Origin: Arthrobacter sp. 131MFCol6.1
Lineage (GTDB): Bacteria; Actinomycetota; Actinomycetes; Actinomycetales; Micrococcaceae
Direction of reading: 5' to 3'
NCBI RefSeq assembly: GCF_000374925.1
Contig: NZ_KB895541.1
Location: 1 to 64,000 of the forward strand
Length of the DNA stretch: 64,000 nt
The notes under the pieces are model-generated. The model did no database searches. It worked only from the letters and a program-made list of their open reading frames with translations, and had not been told where the DNA came from. This document shows, one piece after another, positions 17,712 through 26,969 of this stretch (its first letter is position 1; every line of letters starts with the position of its first letter). Both the position numbers and the translations under genes were made by a program.

Positions 17712-19622
17712 ATGGTCACCAAGAGCTACCGGGCCGCCTACGAACGGAGCCTGGAACATCCCGCAGAGTTCTGGCTGGAGGCCGCGGAAGGGATCTCCTG
17801 GCAGACGCCACCGCGGCAGGCCCTCGATGCGGGCCGGGCGCCGCTCTACGACTGGTTTCCGGACGGGGTCCTGAACACGTCGTACAACGCCCTCGACCGG
17901 CACGTCGCCCAGGGCCGGGGCGAGCAGGACGCCCTGGTCTACGACTCTGCGATGTTGGGCATCCGGCAGAGCTACACCTATGCGGAACTGACCGACCTCG
18001 TGGCCCGGTTCGCCGGTGTCCTGCGCCGCAGCGGCGTCGGCAAGGGCGACCGTGTGGTGATCTACATGCCGATGATCCCCGAGGCGGCGATCGCGATGCT
18101 CGCCACCGCCCGGCTCGGCGCCGTGCACTCGGTCGTCTTCGGCGGGTTCGCCCCCAAGGAACTTGCCGCCCGCATCCGCGACGCGGCCCCGGCGGCGGTG
18201 GTGACGGCGTCCGGCGGCATCGAGCCGTCGCGCCGGATTGAGTACCTGCCCGCCGTCGCCGAGGCCCTCGGCATCGCCGGCGCCCCGGACACGCCCGTCC
18301 TGGTCAAGGCCAGGGACGGCTTCAGTTCGTCTGTTTCCTCCATGGCGGCCGGGCACCCCGGGTGGCTCGACTGGGACGCCGAGATGGCTTCCGCCGAGGC
18401 GGCCGCGCCGGTGGACGTCGCGGCGACGGACCCGCTGTACATCCTCTACACCTCGGGCACCACCGGCTCGCCCAAGGGCGTGGTGCGGGACAACGGCGGC
18501 CACGCCGTGGCCCTGAAATGGACCATGGAAAACCTCTACGACGTCGGCCCCGGCGACGTCATGTGGACCGCCTCGGATGTCGGCTGGGTGGTGGGCCACT
18601 CCTACATTGTGTACGGGCCGCTGCTGGCCGGTGCCACCACCGTGCTGTACGAAGGCAAGCCGGTGGGCACGCCCGACGCCGGCGCCTTCTGGCGGGTCAT
18701 CCAGGACCACAAGGTCAACGTGCTGTTCACGGCGCCGACCGCGCTGCGGGCCATCCGCAAGGCCGACCCGGAGGGCCGGCTCCTGGACAAGTACGATATT
18801 TCCAGCCTGCGCACCCTGTTCGCGGCCGGCGAGCGGCTGGACACCGACACCTTCCACTGGGCCTCCCGGGTGCTCGGTGTTCCGGTGGTCGATCACTGGT
18901 GGCAGACGGAGACGGGCTGGGCCATCTGCGCCAACCCGCGCGGCCTCGGCGGACTGCCGATCAAGGCCGGCTCGCCGAGTGTCCCGATGCCCGGCTTCAG
19001 GCTCAACATCGTCGACGGCGCGGGCGGGGACGTCGAGGCCGGCACGGAAGGCAACATCGTCCTGCGCCTGCCGCTGCCGCCCGGCACCCTCACCACGCTC
19101 TGGCGCAACGACGACCGCTACATTTCCTCCTACCTGCAGGCGTTCGATGGCTACTACGCCACCGGCGACTCCGGTTACCGGGACGAGGACGGCTATGTCT
19201 TTGTCATGGGCCGCACCGACGACATCATCAACGTCGCCGGGCACCGGCTCTCCACCGGCGCCATGGAACAGGTGATCGGCCAGCACCCGGCGGTCGCCGA
19301 ATGCGCGGTGATCGGCCTCGCCGACCCGCTCAAGGGCCAGCGGCCCAGCGGCTACGTGGTCCTCAAATCCGGAGTGGACGTTGAGGAGGACATCCTGGCC
19401 AAGGACCTGATCGCCCTGGTCCGGCGCGACATCGGGCCCGTGGCGGACTTCAAGCACGTCACCGTGGTGGACGCCCTGCCCAAGACCCGCTCGGGCAAGA
19501 TCCTGCGCAAGACCATGCGCCAGATCGCCGACGGCGAGAACTACGTGGTGCCCTCCACGATCGAGGACGCCGGCGTGATCGAGGCGCTGCTCGAGACCCT
19601 GCGCCCTGCCGCCAGTGAGTGA
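17712..19622 (+). CDS. prpE: Propionyl-CoA synthetase (acetyl-CoA synthetase-like)
   Basis: 636 aa, AMP-forming acyl-CoA ligase. The ATP-binding loop is YILYTSGTTGSPKGVVRDNG, followed by the WTASDVGWVVGHSYIVYGPL segment and a C-terminal SGKILRKTM carrying the catalytic, usually acylatable Lys. The PrpE-like N-terminus (YERSLEHPAEFWLEAA) and the divergent prp operon favour propionate over acetate. ATG 17712 is chosen (ACAGGA 9 nt upstream); ATG 17703 is an alternative. Confidence 0.9.
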   Translation: MVTKSYRAAYERSLEHPAEFWLEAAEGISWQTPPRQALDAGRAPLYDWFPDGVLNTSYNALDRHVAQGRGEQDALVYDSAMLGIRQSYTYAELTDLVARFAGVLRRSGVGKGDRVVIYMPMIPEAAIAMLATARLGAVHSVVFGGFAPKELAARIRDAAPAAVVTASGGIEPSRRIEYLPAVAEALGIAGAPDTPVLVKARDGFSSSVSSMAAGHPGWLDWDAEMASAEAAAPVDVAATDPLYILYTSGTTGSPKGVVRDNGGHAVALKWTMENLYDVGPGDVMWTASDVGWVVGHSYIVYGPLLAGATTVLYEGKPVGTPDAGAFWRVIQDHKVNVLFTAPTALRAIRKADPEGRLLDKYDISSLRTLFAAGERLDTDTFHWASRVLGVPVVDHWWQTETGWAICANPRGLGGLPIKAGSPSVPMPGFRLNIVDGAGGDVEAGTEGNIVLRLPLPPGTLTTLWRNDDRYISSYLQAFDGYYATGDSGYRDEDGYVFVMGRTDDIINVAGHRLSTGAMEQVIGQHPAVAECAVIGLADPLKGQRPSGYVVLKSGVDVEEDILAKDLIALVRRDIGPVADFKHVTVVDALPKTRSGKILRKTMRQIADGENYVVPSTIEDAGVIEALLETLRPAASE

Positions 19623-19714
19623 CCGGGGCAGCCTTGTGGTCTAGTGATAGTGGCACTAACCGGAATCATTGTCGTCAAGTGCCCCTCCATGGCGGGAACG
19701 GGGGCGCGGCAGGC

Positions 19715-20434
19715 CTACGTCTGCGGCCGGTTCCAGCGGTATTCGTTCTCCGGCCGGCCGGGGGTGCCGTAGCGGGCGGCGCGGGAGACTGTGCCGGCGT
19801 CGGCGAGGTACTCGAGGTAGCGCCGGGCGGTGACCCGGGACATGCCAAGCGACTCCATGACCTCGCTGGCCGACACCGCCCCGGCCTGGTGCTTGATGAA
19901 GTCCTTTACTGATTCCAGGGTGGAGACGGACAAACCCTTGGGCAGCGACACTTCGGAGGGGGCCCGCAGGCTCGCGAAGGCCTGGTCCACATCACTTTGG
20001 GAGGCCCCGGTCCCGGGCTTTCCCGTCCGGGGCGAGGCCAGTTGCTCGCGGAACTGCCTGTAGCTGGCGAGCTTGTCCGCGAACGTGGCGTAGGTAAACG
20101 GCTTGATCAGGTACTGGACCACGCCCGTGGCCACCGCGCTGCGGACAATGTTCAGCTCCCGCACGGCGGTGATGGCGATAATGTCCGCGAACAGTCCCGC
20201 CGCCCGCATCCGGCGTGCGATATCCAGCCCGTGCAGGTCCGGGAGGTTCATGTCCAGCAGGACGAGCTCCACCGGATTGCCGGCCGCAGAGAATTCGGTG
20301 AGCAGGCGCAGGGCGGACTGCCCGTCGGGCGCGGAACCGGCCAAGGTGAAACCGTCCAGCCTCTCGATGTAGGCGGCGTGCGCCGCAGCGGCAATGGGCT
20401 CATCTTCGACGACGAGCACCCGGATCTCGCTCAT
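19715..20434 (-). CDS. CitB/DcuR family response regulator
   Basis: 239 aa. A receiver domain (VLVVEDEP with acidic pocket; phospho-acceptor Asp in LVLLDMNLPD, about residue 59; Lys in LIKPFTYA) is followed by a linker and a C-terminal HTH (SASEVMESLGMSRVTARRYLEYL). This is the DcuR/CitB class that responds to C4-dicarboxylates or citrate. It overlaps the kinase stop by 4 bp (ATGA) and the pair lies beside dctA. Confidence 0.9.
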   Translation of the reverse strand: MSEIRVLVVEDEPIAAAAHAAYIERLDGFTLAGSAPDGQSALRLLTEFSAAGNPVELVLLDMNLPDLHGLDIARRMRAAGLFADIIAITAVRELNIVRSAVATGVVQYLIKPFTYATFADKLASYRQFREQLASPRTGKPGTGASQSDVDQAFASLRAPSEVSLPKGLSVSTLESVKDFIKHQAGAVSASEVMESLGMSRVTARRYLEYLADAGTVSRAARYGTPGRPENEYRWNRPQT

Positions 20435-22143
20435 GGCTGTCCCTCTGTTGTGACCGGCGGTGTTGTGACCGGCAGCGTGACGCGGAAGAGTGCTCCGGCC
20501 GGGCTGGTGATTGTCATGGTACCGCCCAGCCGCTGGACGGACTGGCGGACGAGGGCCAGGCCGAGGCCGCGTCCGAACGGTCCCGGGGCCTTGGTGCTGA
20601 AGCCGTGCCGGAAGACGTCCTCCACGGCCGCCGGGTCGATTCCCGGGCCGCTGTCCTCCACCGTGATCTCCAGGGCGGAGCCGGTGGTCTCGACGGTCAG
20701 CTCCACGAGCCTGGGTGCCGGCGCCTCGGCCGCGGCGTCGATGGCATTGTCCAGCAGGTTCCCCAGGATGGCCACGAGGTCCTGCACGGCCAGCCCCGTC
20801 ACCGCCGTCGAACCGCCGGTATTCAGGGTCAGTTCGACGCCGCGTTCGTGTGCTTCGGCTGCCTTGCCCATGATCAGGGCACCGAGCACCGGTTCCTCGA
20901 TGGAACTCACCAGGTCATCGCTCAGGCGCTGGCTGAGTTCCAGGTCCTTGGTGGCGAAGTCCAGCGCCTCGGGGCCCCGGCCCAGTTCCATGAGCGAGAC
21001 GATGGTGTGGAGCCGGTTGGCGTGCTCATGGGTCTGGGCGCGGAGCGCGTCCGAGAGCGTGCGCATGGTCTCGAGTTCACTGCCCAGGGATTCGATTTCG
21101 GTTCGGTCCCGGATGGTGGCAACGGTTCCGTAGACAGGAGCGCCGGAGACGGCAGCGCCGGACTCCGCTCCACGTTGGCGGGCGCCGGCAGACTCGGGTC
21201 CCACCGCGGGGCCCTGGTTGACCACGAGGATCCGCGAGCCGGTCAGGTGGATCTCATCCAGGGCGGTCCGCCCCGATTCGAAGAGCTCCTTGAGGCTGGG
21301 GGCCAAGGGCAACTCGGCGAGGGAGGGCGCCGCCCGGCGCCCGCCCCCCGCAGCGCCGGCGCCGTCCGCGCCGGGAGGGGGACCGCCGTCGGCGGACTGT
21401 TTCCTCAGCCCGAGCAGTTCGGCGGCCTGGTCGTTGTACATCACCACTTTGCCCTTGGGGTCGATGAGGATCACGCCCTCACGCACCGAATGCAGCACCG
21501 ATTCGTAGTACGCGAAGAGCTGGCCCAGCTCTTCCGGGCCCCAGCCGCGGGTTACCCGGCGCAGGTACCGGCCCAGGAGCCAGGCCGCCGCCGAACCGCC
21601 AGCCAGCAGCGCCAGGCTGATGGCCAGCAGCGCCGGCAGCCGGCCGGAGAGTGCAACGTCCACCGTCCGGACCGTCACGCCCGCGGCCACGAGCGCCCGG
21701 ACCTTGCCGTCGGCATCCTTGACCGGGGCGATGGTGCGCACCGACGGGCCGAGGGTACCGGCCATGACCTCCGTGAACACCTGCCCATGGAGGGCCGCGT
21801 CGATGGAGCCGATATACGGTTTGCCCAGTTCCTCATCGCGCGGGTGGGTCCAGCGGGTACGGTCCGGGGCCATGATCGTGACGAAATCCGCGTCGGCGTC
21901 GTTCATGATCTTCAGGGCGTACGGCTGCAGCAGGGCCGTGGGATTGGCCGTGTCCGCCGCCGCCAGGACGAAGGGGGCATCGGCGACGGTGGTGGCGATG
22001 CCGGCCATCCGGCGTCCGGCCTCCTCATAGGCGTGATCGCGCGCGTCGAGGAACACCGCCGTGCCTACGATGGCCGTCAGGGCCACCACGAACAGCAGAT
22101 TGGCCGCAAACAGCCTGCGGGCGATGCTCCAGCGCCGGATCAT
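20431..22143 (-). CDS. DcuS/CitA-type sensor histidine kinase
   Basis: 570 aa from ATG 22143 (GGAAGG upstream; a longer frame reaches 22173). Two membrane segments (about residues 7-30 and 170-195) flank an extracytoplasmic PAS-like sensor. A cytosolic PAS (YYESVLHSVREGVILIDPKG) follows, interrupted by a Gly/Ala-rich insert near 285-300. The H-box is QTHEHANRLHTIVSLMELG; N- and G-boxes are LLDNAIDAA, DSGPGIDP and FGRGLGLALV. The family senses C4-dicarboxylates or citrate. Divergent dctA is the obvious target. Confidence 0.9.
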   Translation of the reverse strand: MIRRWSIARRLFAANLLFVVALTAIVGTAVFLDARDHAYEEAGRRMAGIATTVADAPFVLAAADTANPTALLQPYALKIMNDADADFVTIMAPDRTRWTHPRDEELGKPYIGSIDAALHGQVFTEVMAGTLGPSVRTIAPVKDADGKVRALVAAGVTVRTVDVALSGRLPALLAISLALLAGGSAAAWLLGRYLRRVTRGWGPEELGQLFAYYESVLHSVREGVILIDPKGKVVMYNDQAAELLGLRKQSADGGPPPGADGAGAAGGGRRAAPSLAELPLAPSLKELFESGRTALDEIHLTGSRILVVNQGPAVGPESAGARQRGAESGAAVSGAPVYGTVATIRDRTEIESLGSELETMRTLSDALRAQTHEHANRLHTIVSLMELGRGPEALDFATKDLELSQRLSDDLVSSIEEPVLGALIMGKAAEAHERGVELTLNTGGSTAVTGLAVQDLVAILGNLLDNAIDAAAEAPAPRLVELTVETTGSALEITVEDSGPGIDPAAVEDVFRHGFSTKAPGPFGRGLGLALVRQSVQRLGGTMTITSPAGALFRVTLPVTTPPVTTEGQP

Positions 22144-22174
22144 CAACACCTTCCATGACCAATATGAACGCAAG

Positions 22175-22190
22175 GGTGATGCGCGTCACC
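22175..22190. promoter_or_regulatory. Inverted repeat GGTGA-N6-TCACC upstream of dctA
   Basis: Five-base arms flank TGCGCG in the 137-bp divergent region between the kinase and dctA. It is a plausible response-regulator site by position only. Confidence 0.3.
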
Positions 22191-22280
22191 TTCTCATCAA
22201 TGATGGGGTTACACGCAAGAAGGACAAGAGCGGACCACAGCCAGGACCGCACCAAGTCCAGCCTATCCAAGGAGAACACC

Positions 22281-23645
22281 ATGGCCTCTCAACGAGGAGA
22301 GTCAGCAGCACCGGCCGCCGCTCCGGCCAAGAAGCGCAAGGGACTGGACAAGTCCCACTACCTCTACATCGCTGTCATCGTCGCCGTGATTGCGGGTGCC
22401 GTTATCGGTCTGCTGTTCCCCGAGGTCGGCAAATCCCTCAAGCCGCTCGGCGACGGCTTCATCAAACTCATCAAGATGATGATCGCGCCCGTGATCTTCT
22501 GCACGATCGTGCTGGGCATCGGCTCCATCGCCAAGGCGGCCACGGTCGGCAAGGTCGGCGGCCTGGCGCTCGCCTACTTTGTGGTCATGTCCACGTTCGC
22601 CCTGGCGATCGGCCTCGTGGTCGGCAACCTGATCCACCCGGGCGAGGGCCTCAAGCTCGCCCCCTATGATCCGAACAAGAAGGCCGCAGCCGACAGCACC
22701 GTTGACTTCCTGCTGGGCATCATCCCGGGCGACATTCCCGTGTTGCCGACGCTCCTCGCCGCGATCCTGGTCGGCTTCGCGCTGCAGAAGATGGGCCCGC
22801 AGGGAGCCCCGATCCTCAAGGCCGTCGGTTACGGACAGGCCCTCGTGTTCCGCATCCTCATCATGATCATGTGGCTGGCCCCGGTCGGAGCCTTCGGCGC
22901 GATCGCCGCGGTGGTCGGTGCCACCGGCTTCCAGGCCATCATCAGCATGGCGACCCTGATGGGCGCCTTCTACATCACCTGCGCCCTGTTCATCGTCGTG
23001 ATCCTCGGCGGTTTGCTCAAGGCGGTCGCGGGCGTCAGCATCTTCAAGCTCATGAAGTACCTCGGCCGCGAATACCTGCTGATCTTCTCCACGTCCTCCT
23101 CCGAAGCCGCGCTGCCCCGCCTGATCGCGAAGATGGAACACCTCGGCGTGTCCAAGCCGGTCGTGGGTGTCACGGTCCCCACCGGCTACTCCTTCAACCT
23201 GGACGGGACCGCCATCTACCTGACCATGGCCGCGCTGTTCGTCGCCAATGCCATGGGCACGCCGCTGGACCTTGGCGCCCAGGTTTCCCTGCTGGTCTTC
23301 ATGATCATCGCCTCCAAGGGTGCCGCCGGCGTCACCGGCGCCGGGCTGGCCACGCTGGCCGCCGGACTCCAGGCGCACGCACCCCAACTGCTGGGCGGTG
23401 TGGGCATGATCGTCGGCATCGACCGGTTCATGTCCGAGGCGCGCGCCCTGACCAACTTCACCGGCAACGCCGTCGCCACAGTGCTGATCGGCACCTGGGT
23501 CAAGGAGATCGACGGCGGACGCGTGGACCGTGTCCTCGCCGGTGCCGAACCGTTCGACGAAGAGACGATGCTGGCCGGCCACTCCGGTGCACAAGACGCC
23601 GAACAGCCGGCACAGCCGGCACAACCGGTCCTGGCGCACGCCTGA
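22281..23645 (+). CDS. dctA: C4-dicarboxylate:H+/Na+ symporter DctA
   Basis: 454 aa, dicarboxylate/amino acid:cation symporter family. About eight hydrophobic segments, a Ser-rich re-entrant loop (LIFSTSSSEAALPRL), and the SFNLDGTAIYLTMA cation/substrate motif are present. ATG 22281 has AAGGAG at 22269-22274. It would import succinate, fumarate and malate under control of the adjacent two-component system. The C-terminus has a small PAQPAQPAQP repeat. Confidence 0.93.
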   Translation: MASQRGESAAPAAAPAKKRKGLDKSHYLYIAVIVAVIAGAVIGLLFPEVGKSLKPLGDGFIKLIKMMIAPVIFCTIVLGIGSIAKAATVGKVGGLALAYFVVMSTFALAIGLVVGNLIHPGEGLKLAPYDPNKKAAADSTVDFLLGIIPGDIPVLPTLLAAILVGFALQKMGPQGAPILKAVGYGQALVFRILIMIMWLAPVGAFGAIAAVVGATGFQAIISMATLMGAFYITCALFIVVILGGLLKAVAGVSIFKLMKYLGREYLLIFSTSSSEAALPRLIAKMEHLGVSKPVVGVTVPTGYSFNLDGTAIYLTMAALFVANAMGTPLDLGAQVSLLVFMIIASKGAAGVTGAGLATLAAGLQAHAPQLLGGVGMIVGIDRFMSEARALTNFTGNAVATVLIGTWVKEIDGGRVDRVLAGAEPFDEETMLAGHSGAQDAEQPAQPAQPVLAHA

Positions 23646-23720
23646 CCGCACGCCTGAACCCACGCCTGAACCGTCCTGATCCCCGGCCGCGGCCGGACCA
23701 GACGCACTACCGCTCGGTGA

Positions 23721-23761
23721 CGCCCAAGCGCCCGGCAGCCCAGCTGCCGGGCGCTTGGGCG
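23721..23761. terminator. Bidirectional terminator hairpin
   Basis: A perfect 19-bp stem (23721-23739 with 23743-23761, loop CCA) lies between dctA and the convergent ABC transporter genes. Confidence 0.85.
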
Positions 23762-23767
23762 TTCGGA

Positions 23768-24517
23768 TCAGCCCTCGTCGGCGCCGAACGGGGTGACCAC
23801 CGTGCGGCGGGGCGTGCCGGCGTCGTCGTAGTTCAGGGTGCTGACGCGGACGCCGTACAGCGCCGAAAGCTGCGCATCCGCGAGGAGCGGCCCGGCGGGC
23901 CCGGTCACCACACCCTGGGCGCCCATGAGGACCACCGAGTCTGCGAGGAACAGGGCGTGGTCCGGGTGATGGGTGCTCACGAGCAGCGACATCCCGGTCC
24001 GCACAAGTTCCCTCAGGAGTTGGAGGACCCGGACCTGGTTTTTCAGGTCCAGCCCGGTGGACGGCTCATCCAGGACGAGGAGCCGCGAACCGCCGGCGAT
24101 GGCCCGTGCAATGAGGACCAGCTGCTGCTCGCCCCCGCTCAGGGTCGGAAACAGCCGGTCGGCCAGGGCGGCGATCCCCACCCGGTCCATGGCGTGGAGC
24201 GCGGCGGCCCTGTCCCGGCTGCCGGGGGTGCGGAAGACGCCGATGTGGCGGGCACGGCCCATGACCACCATGTCCAGGGCGGGGTAGCCGAACGTGCTGC
24301 CGCGCGCCTGGGGAACATAGCCGGCCGTCTCGGACCTGCGCACCGCACCCTCCCGTACGGCCAGCATGCCGGCCGCGCAGCGCACCAGGGTTGTCTTGCC
24401 GCTGCCGTTGGGCCCCAGGACCGCGGTCACGGTGCCCGGGGGCACCGAGAAGCTGAGATCCTTGAACACCCAGTTCTGCGGTGAATAGCCAAACCCGGCC
24501 CCGCGCAGCTCAAGCAC
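23768..24517 (-). CDS. ABC transporter ATP-binding protein, FecE/BtuD type
   Basis: 249 aa. Walker A GPNGSGKTTL, Q-loop, signature LSGGEQQLVLIARAI, Walker B LLVLDEPSTGLD and a His switch (STHHPDHAL) are complete. The family energises uptake of iron-siderophores, heme, cobalamin or other metal chelates. It overlaps the permease gene by 8 bp and is last in the operon. Confidence 0.9.
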   Translation of the reverse strand: MLELRGAGFGYSPQNWVFKDLSFSVPPGTVTAVLGPNGSGKTTLVRCAAGMLAVREGAVRRSETAGYVPQARGSTFGYPALDMVVMGRARHIGVFRTPGSRDRAAALHAMDRVGIAALADRLFPTLSGGEQQLVLIARAIAGGSRLLVLDEPSTGLDLKNQVRVLQLLRELVRTGMSLLVSTHHPDHALFLADSVVLMGAQGVVTGPAGPLLADAQLSALYGVRVSTLNYDDAGTPRRTVVTPFGADEG

Positions 24518-25586
24518 CGTCCCAGATCCTCTCCCGGTTCCGGCGCAACAGTACGAAGAATACCGGTGCCCCGATCAGGGCGGTCAGGACGCCCAACGGG
24601 ATTTCCCCGGCCGTGGCGGTGCGCGCAATGGTGTCGATGGCGATCAGGTAGGCCCCGCCCAGCAGGAATGAGACCGGCAGCAGCACGCGGTGGTCCGGGC
24701 CCACCCACATGCGTGCGAGGTGCGGGATGACCAGCCCCACCCAGCTGATGACGCCGCTGACGGCGACGGCGCCGGCAACCATGAGGGCCACGGCGGCCAG
24801 GACCACCCAGCGCAGGGGGCGCGGCCGGAGCCCCAGGGCGGTGGCGTCATCGTCCCCGAGCGAGAGCACATTGATCCGCCACCGCAGGGCCAGCAGGACG
24901 ACGCCGCCGGCAGCGATCGGAATGAGGGCCACCAGCACTTTCGCCCACGTAGCGGTGGAGACACTGCCGAGCAGCCAGAAGACGATGGCGGGCAGGGTGG
25001 TGAACGGGTCCGCCAAATACGTCACCAGGGCCACCAGAGCAGAGAAGAACGAGGCTGTGACGATTCCTCCGAGGACCACCATGAGGATGTGGGCGCCGCC
25101 CCGCCCGGACGTGATGAGGAAGACGATTCCCAGTGCCAGCAGCCCGAAGCCGAACGACCCGCCCACGAGGGCGACCGGGCCCAGACCCAGCAGCAGGGCC
25201 AGGGCACCGCCGAAGGAGGCCCCCGAGGAGACGCCGATGACCTCCGGGCTGACCAGGGGATTGCGGAACACGGCCTGCAGCGCTGCACCGCCGATTGCGA
25301 GGGCGCCGCCGACCAGCAGGGCGAGCAGGACCCTCGGCAACCTGACCAGCAGCACCACGTTTTCCTCGGCCGCGGGAAAGTCCGGGCCGAAGGGAACTAT
25401 TCGGGAGGCCAGGATCTGTACGACGTGGTCGAGGGGCACGTTGTAGCGGCCGCTGGCGAGGGCCAGCGCGGACACGGCTGCCAGGACGGCGCCTGCGAGC
25501 AGGCAGGGACCGATAACCTGGCGCAGCCTCGATCCCCGGCGGCCGCCAGGGTGTCCCGTGGTCAGAGGCTGGGCCTCACGAAGCAT
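24510..25586 (-). CDS. FecCD-family metal-chelate ABC permease
   Basis: 358 aa from ATG 25586; a longer frame starts at 25616 and neither start has a clear ribosome binding site, as expected if translation is coupled to the upstream gene (11-bp overlap). About ten hydrophobic helices are seen, with the family signature PRVLLALLVGGALAIGGAAL and NPLVSPEVIGVSSGASFGG. A single permease gene implies a homodimeric channel. Confidence 0.9.
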   Translation of the reverse strand: MLREAQPLTTGHPGGRRGSRLRQVIGPCLLAGAVLAAVSALALASGRYNVPLDHVVQILASRIVPFGPDFPAAEENVVLLVRLPRVLLALLVGGALAIGGAALQAVFRNPLVSPEVIGVSSGASFGGALALLLGLGPVALVGGSFGFGLLALGIVFLITSGRGGAHILMVVLGGIVTASFFSALVALVTYLADPFTTLPAIVFWLLGSVSTATWAKVLVALIPIAAGGVVLLALRWRINVLSLGDDDATALGLRPRPLRWVVLAAVALMVAGAVAVSGVISWVGLVIPHLARMWVGPDHRVLLPVSFLLGGAYLIAIDTIARTATAGEIPLGVLTALIGAPVFFVLLRRNRERIWDGA

Positions 25587-26775
25587 CGAACTGCCGGTAG
25601 TTGGCCGAGGTGCCATTGGCTTCGGTCCACAGGATCTTGTCCAGCTCCGACGCCGATGGCCGGTAGCGGTACAGGAAATCGAAGTAGTCGTTTGTCTCGT
25701 CCCTCAGCGCGGAGCGGTTGCCGGAGGGGAAACTGACATCGGTGAGCCAGCGCCACATCAGCGGTGACTCCTGGCCGGGGGGATCCCAGCGGTAGCCGCC
25801 CAGCGGGACCTTGTAGACGCGGCGGGAGCGCACGGCGGAGACGCTTTGCCACACCGGGTTGCCGTAGACGTCGGCGGGCATCGCGTCGTCGAAGTTCCCG
25901 AGCAGGATGATCTCCGGATCCCAGGCAAGGACCTGTTCGACGTCCACGCCCACCATGCCCTTGCCCTGGAGGCCCTGCGGGCCGGTGGCGGGGTTGTGTG
26001 CCCCGATGAGCTTGATGTAGAAGTCGTTGTAGCTGCCGTTCCCGGCCACCTTGAGTCCGCCGCTGAACCGGTTGAAGTAGATGATGCCCGGGCCGCCGGT
26101 GCCGCGGGCGGCGGCCTCGGCCTGGATGGCCTTCTGCTGCCCGTCGCTGCGCGCCTTCATCTGCACAGCCCGGTCCGGGCGCCCCAGCATCGTTGCGAAG
26201 AGCGCGGTCCACGTGTCCACGTCCTGCTGCGTGCCGGTGTTCGTAATGCCCAGGACCTTCATCCCGGCCTGTTCCAGCGGTGTCGTCAGTTGCGCATCGC
26301 TCCACTGGACCACGACGTCGGGGTTCAGCGCCCGGATGCTTTCGACATTTGGCGTGAAGTCGGTCGTGGCGATGTCGTGCGGGATTTTCAGGGCCTCCGG
26401 GTACATGGCGCCCATGGCGCCGTCGCGCATCGCCACCCAGGAGGCGTTGTGCATCCCGGCGAGATGGCCGGCGCCCTGGTCGACGGCGGCCAGCAGGGAG
26501 GCGGCCGGCATGGGGATGGTCACCACCCGGGTGACCGGGCGGTCGAAACTCAGGACGGTCCCGCGCTGGTCCGTGACCTGGATCCCGGCAGCGCCGGAGG
26601 CGGAACCCGGTGGCGCAGTACCTGCAGTCCCTGCTGGCGGCGTTGACTGCGGCGTTGACTGTGGCGTGGACTGTGGCGATGTGCCGGCCGGGGCGCAGGA
26701 AGCGAGGAACAGCGCCCCTCCGCCGTAGAGGGCCGCTGCCAGTACAGATCGTCGGTTGGCTTCGGGGATGCTCAT
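25576..26775 (-). CDS. FecB-family substrate-binding lipoprotein
   Basis: 399 aa from ATG 26775 (GGGAGG upstream). The signal sequence NRRSVLAAALYGGGALFLASC has a lipobox (LASC, Cys about 26) and an Arg-Arg pair that might direct Tat export. A three-copy PQST repeat and a Pro/Thr linker follow. The periplasmic-binding fold is of the PF01497 type (ESIRALNPDVVVQWSDAQ; DVEQVLAWDPEIILLGNFDD). The ligand is unknown: siderophore iron is the usual one, but this sits next to a nickel-iron hydrogenase cluster and no IdeR/DtxR-like box was recognised upstream. Confidence 0.88.
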   Translation of the reverse strand: MSIPEANRRSVLAAALYGGGALFLASCAPAGTSPQSTPQSTPQSTPPAGTAGTAPPGSASGAAGIQVTDQRGTVLSFDRPVTRVVTIPMPAASLLAAVDQGAGHLAGMHNASWVAMRDGAMGAMYPEALKIPHDIATTDFTPNVESIRALNPDVVVQWSDAQLTTPLEQAGMKVLGITNTGTQQDVDTWTALFATMLGRPDRAVQMKARSDGQQKAIQAEAAARGTGGPGIIYFNRFSGGLKVAGNGSYNDFYIKLIGAHNPATGPQGLQGKGMVGVDVEQVLAWDPEIILLGNFDDAMPADVYGNPVWQSVSAVRSRRVYKVPLGGYRWDPPGQESPLMWRWLTDVSFPSGNRSALRDETNDYFDFLYRYRPSASELDKILWTEANGTSANYRQFDAS

Positions 26776-26887
26776 CGGCCTACCTCCCGGGAAGGACCGC
26801 GCGCAACGGCCATTCGCTCCGCGCCGGCCACAGCAAGGATCCCGGTGCGGCATTTCCTCACAGCATCCGCCGAATGCGCAGGGGTGT

Positions 26888-26937
26888 CAATGCCGGAAAC
26901 GCGGGCATTGTTCGCCGATGGGCGCCGGTGCTAGCCT
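26888..26937 (+). promoter_or_regulatory. Candidate promoter with inverted repeat upstream of DUF6390 gene
   Basis: TTGTTC (26908-26913) and TAGCCT (26932-26937) are spaced 18 bp. An inverted repeat, CAATGCC (26888-26894) and GGCATTG (26904-26910), overlaps the -35 box and could be an operator. The -10 to ATG distance is 32 nt. Confidence 0.45.
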
Positions 26938-26969
26938 CGCTGATATCCCCTGTGAAACGAGGCCGCGGG

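Noticed and set aside
17670..19457. 595-codon minus-strand open frame
   Set aside because: Antisense shadow of prpE with no recognisable motifs.
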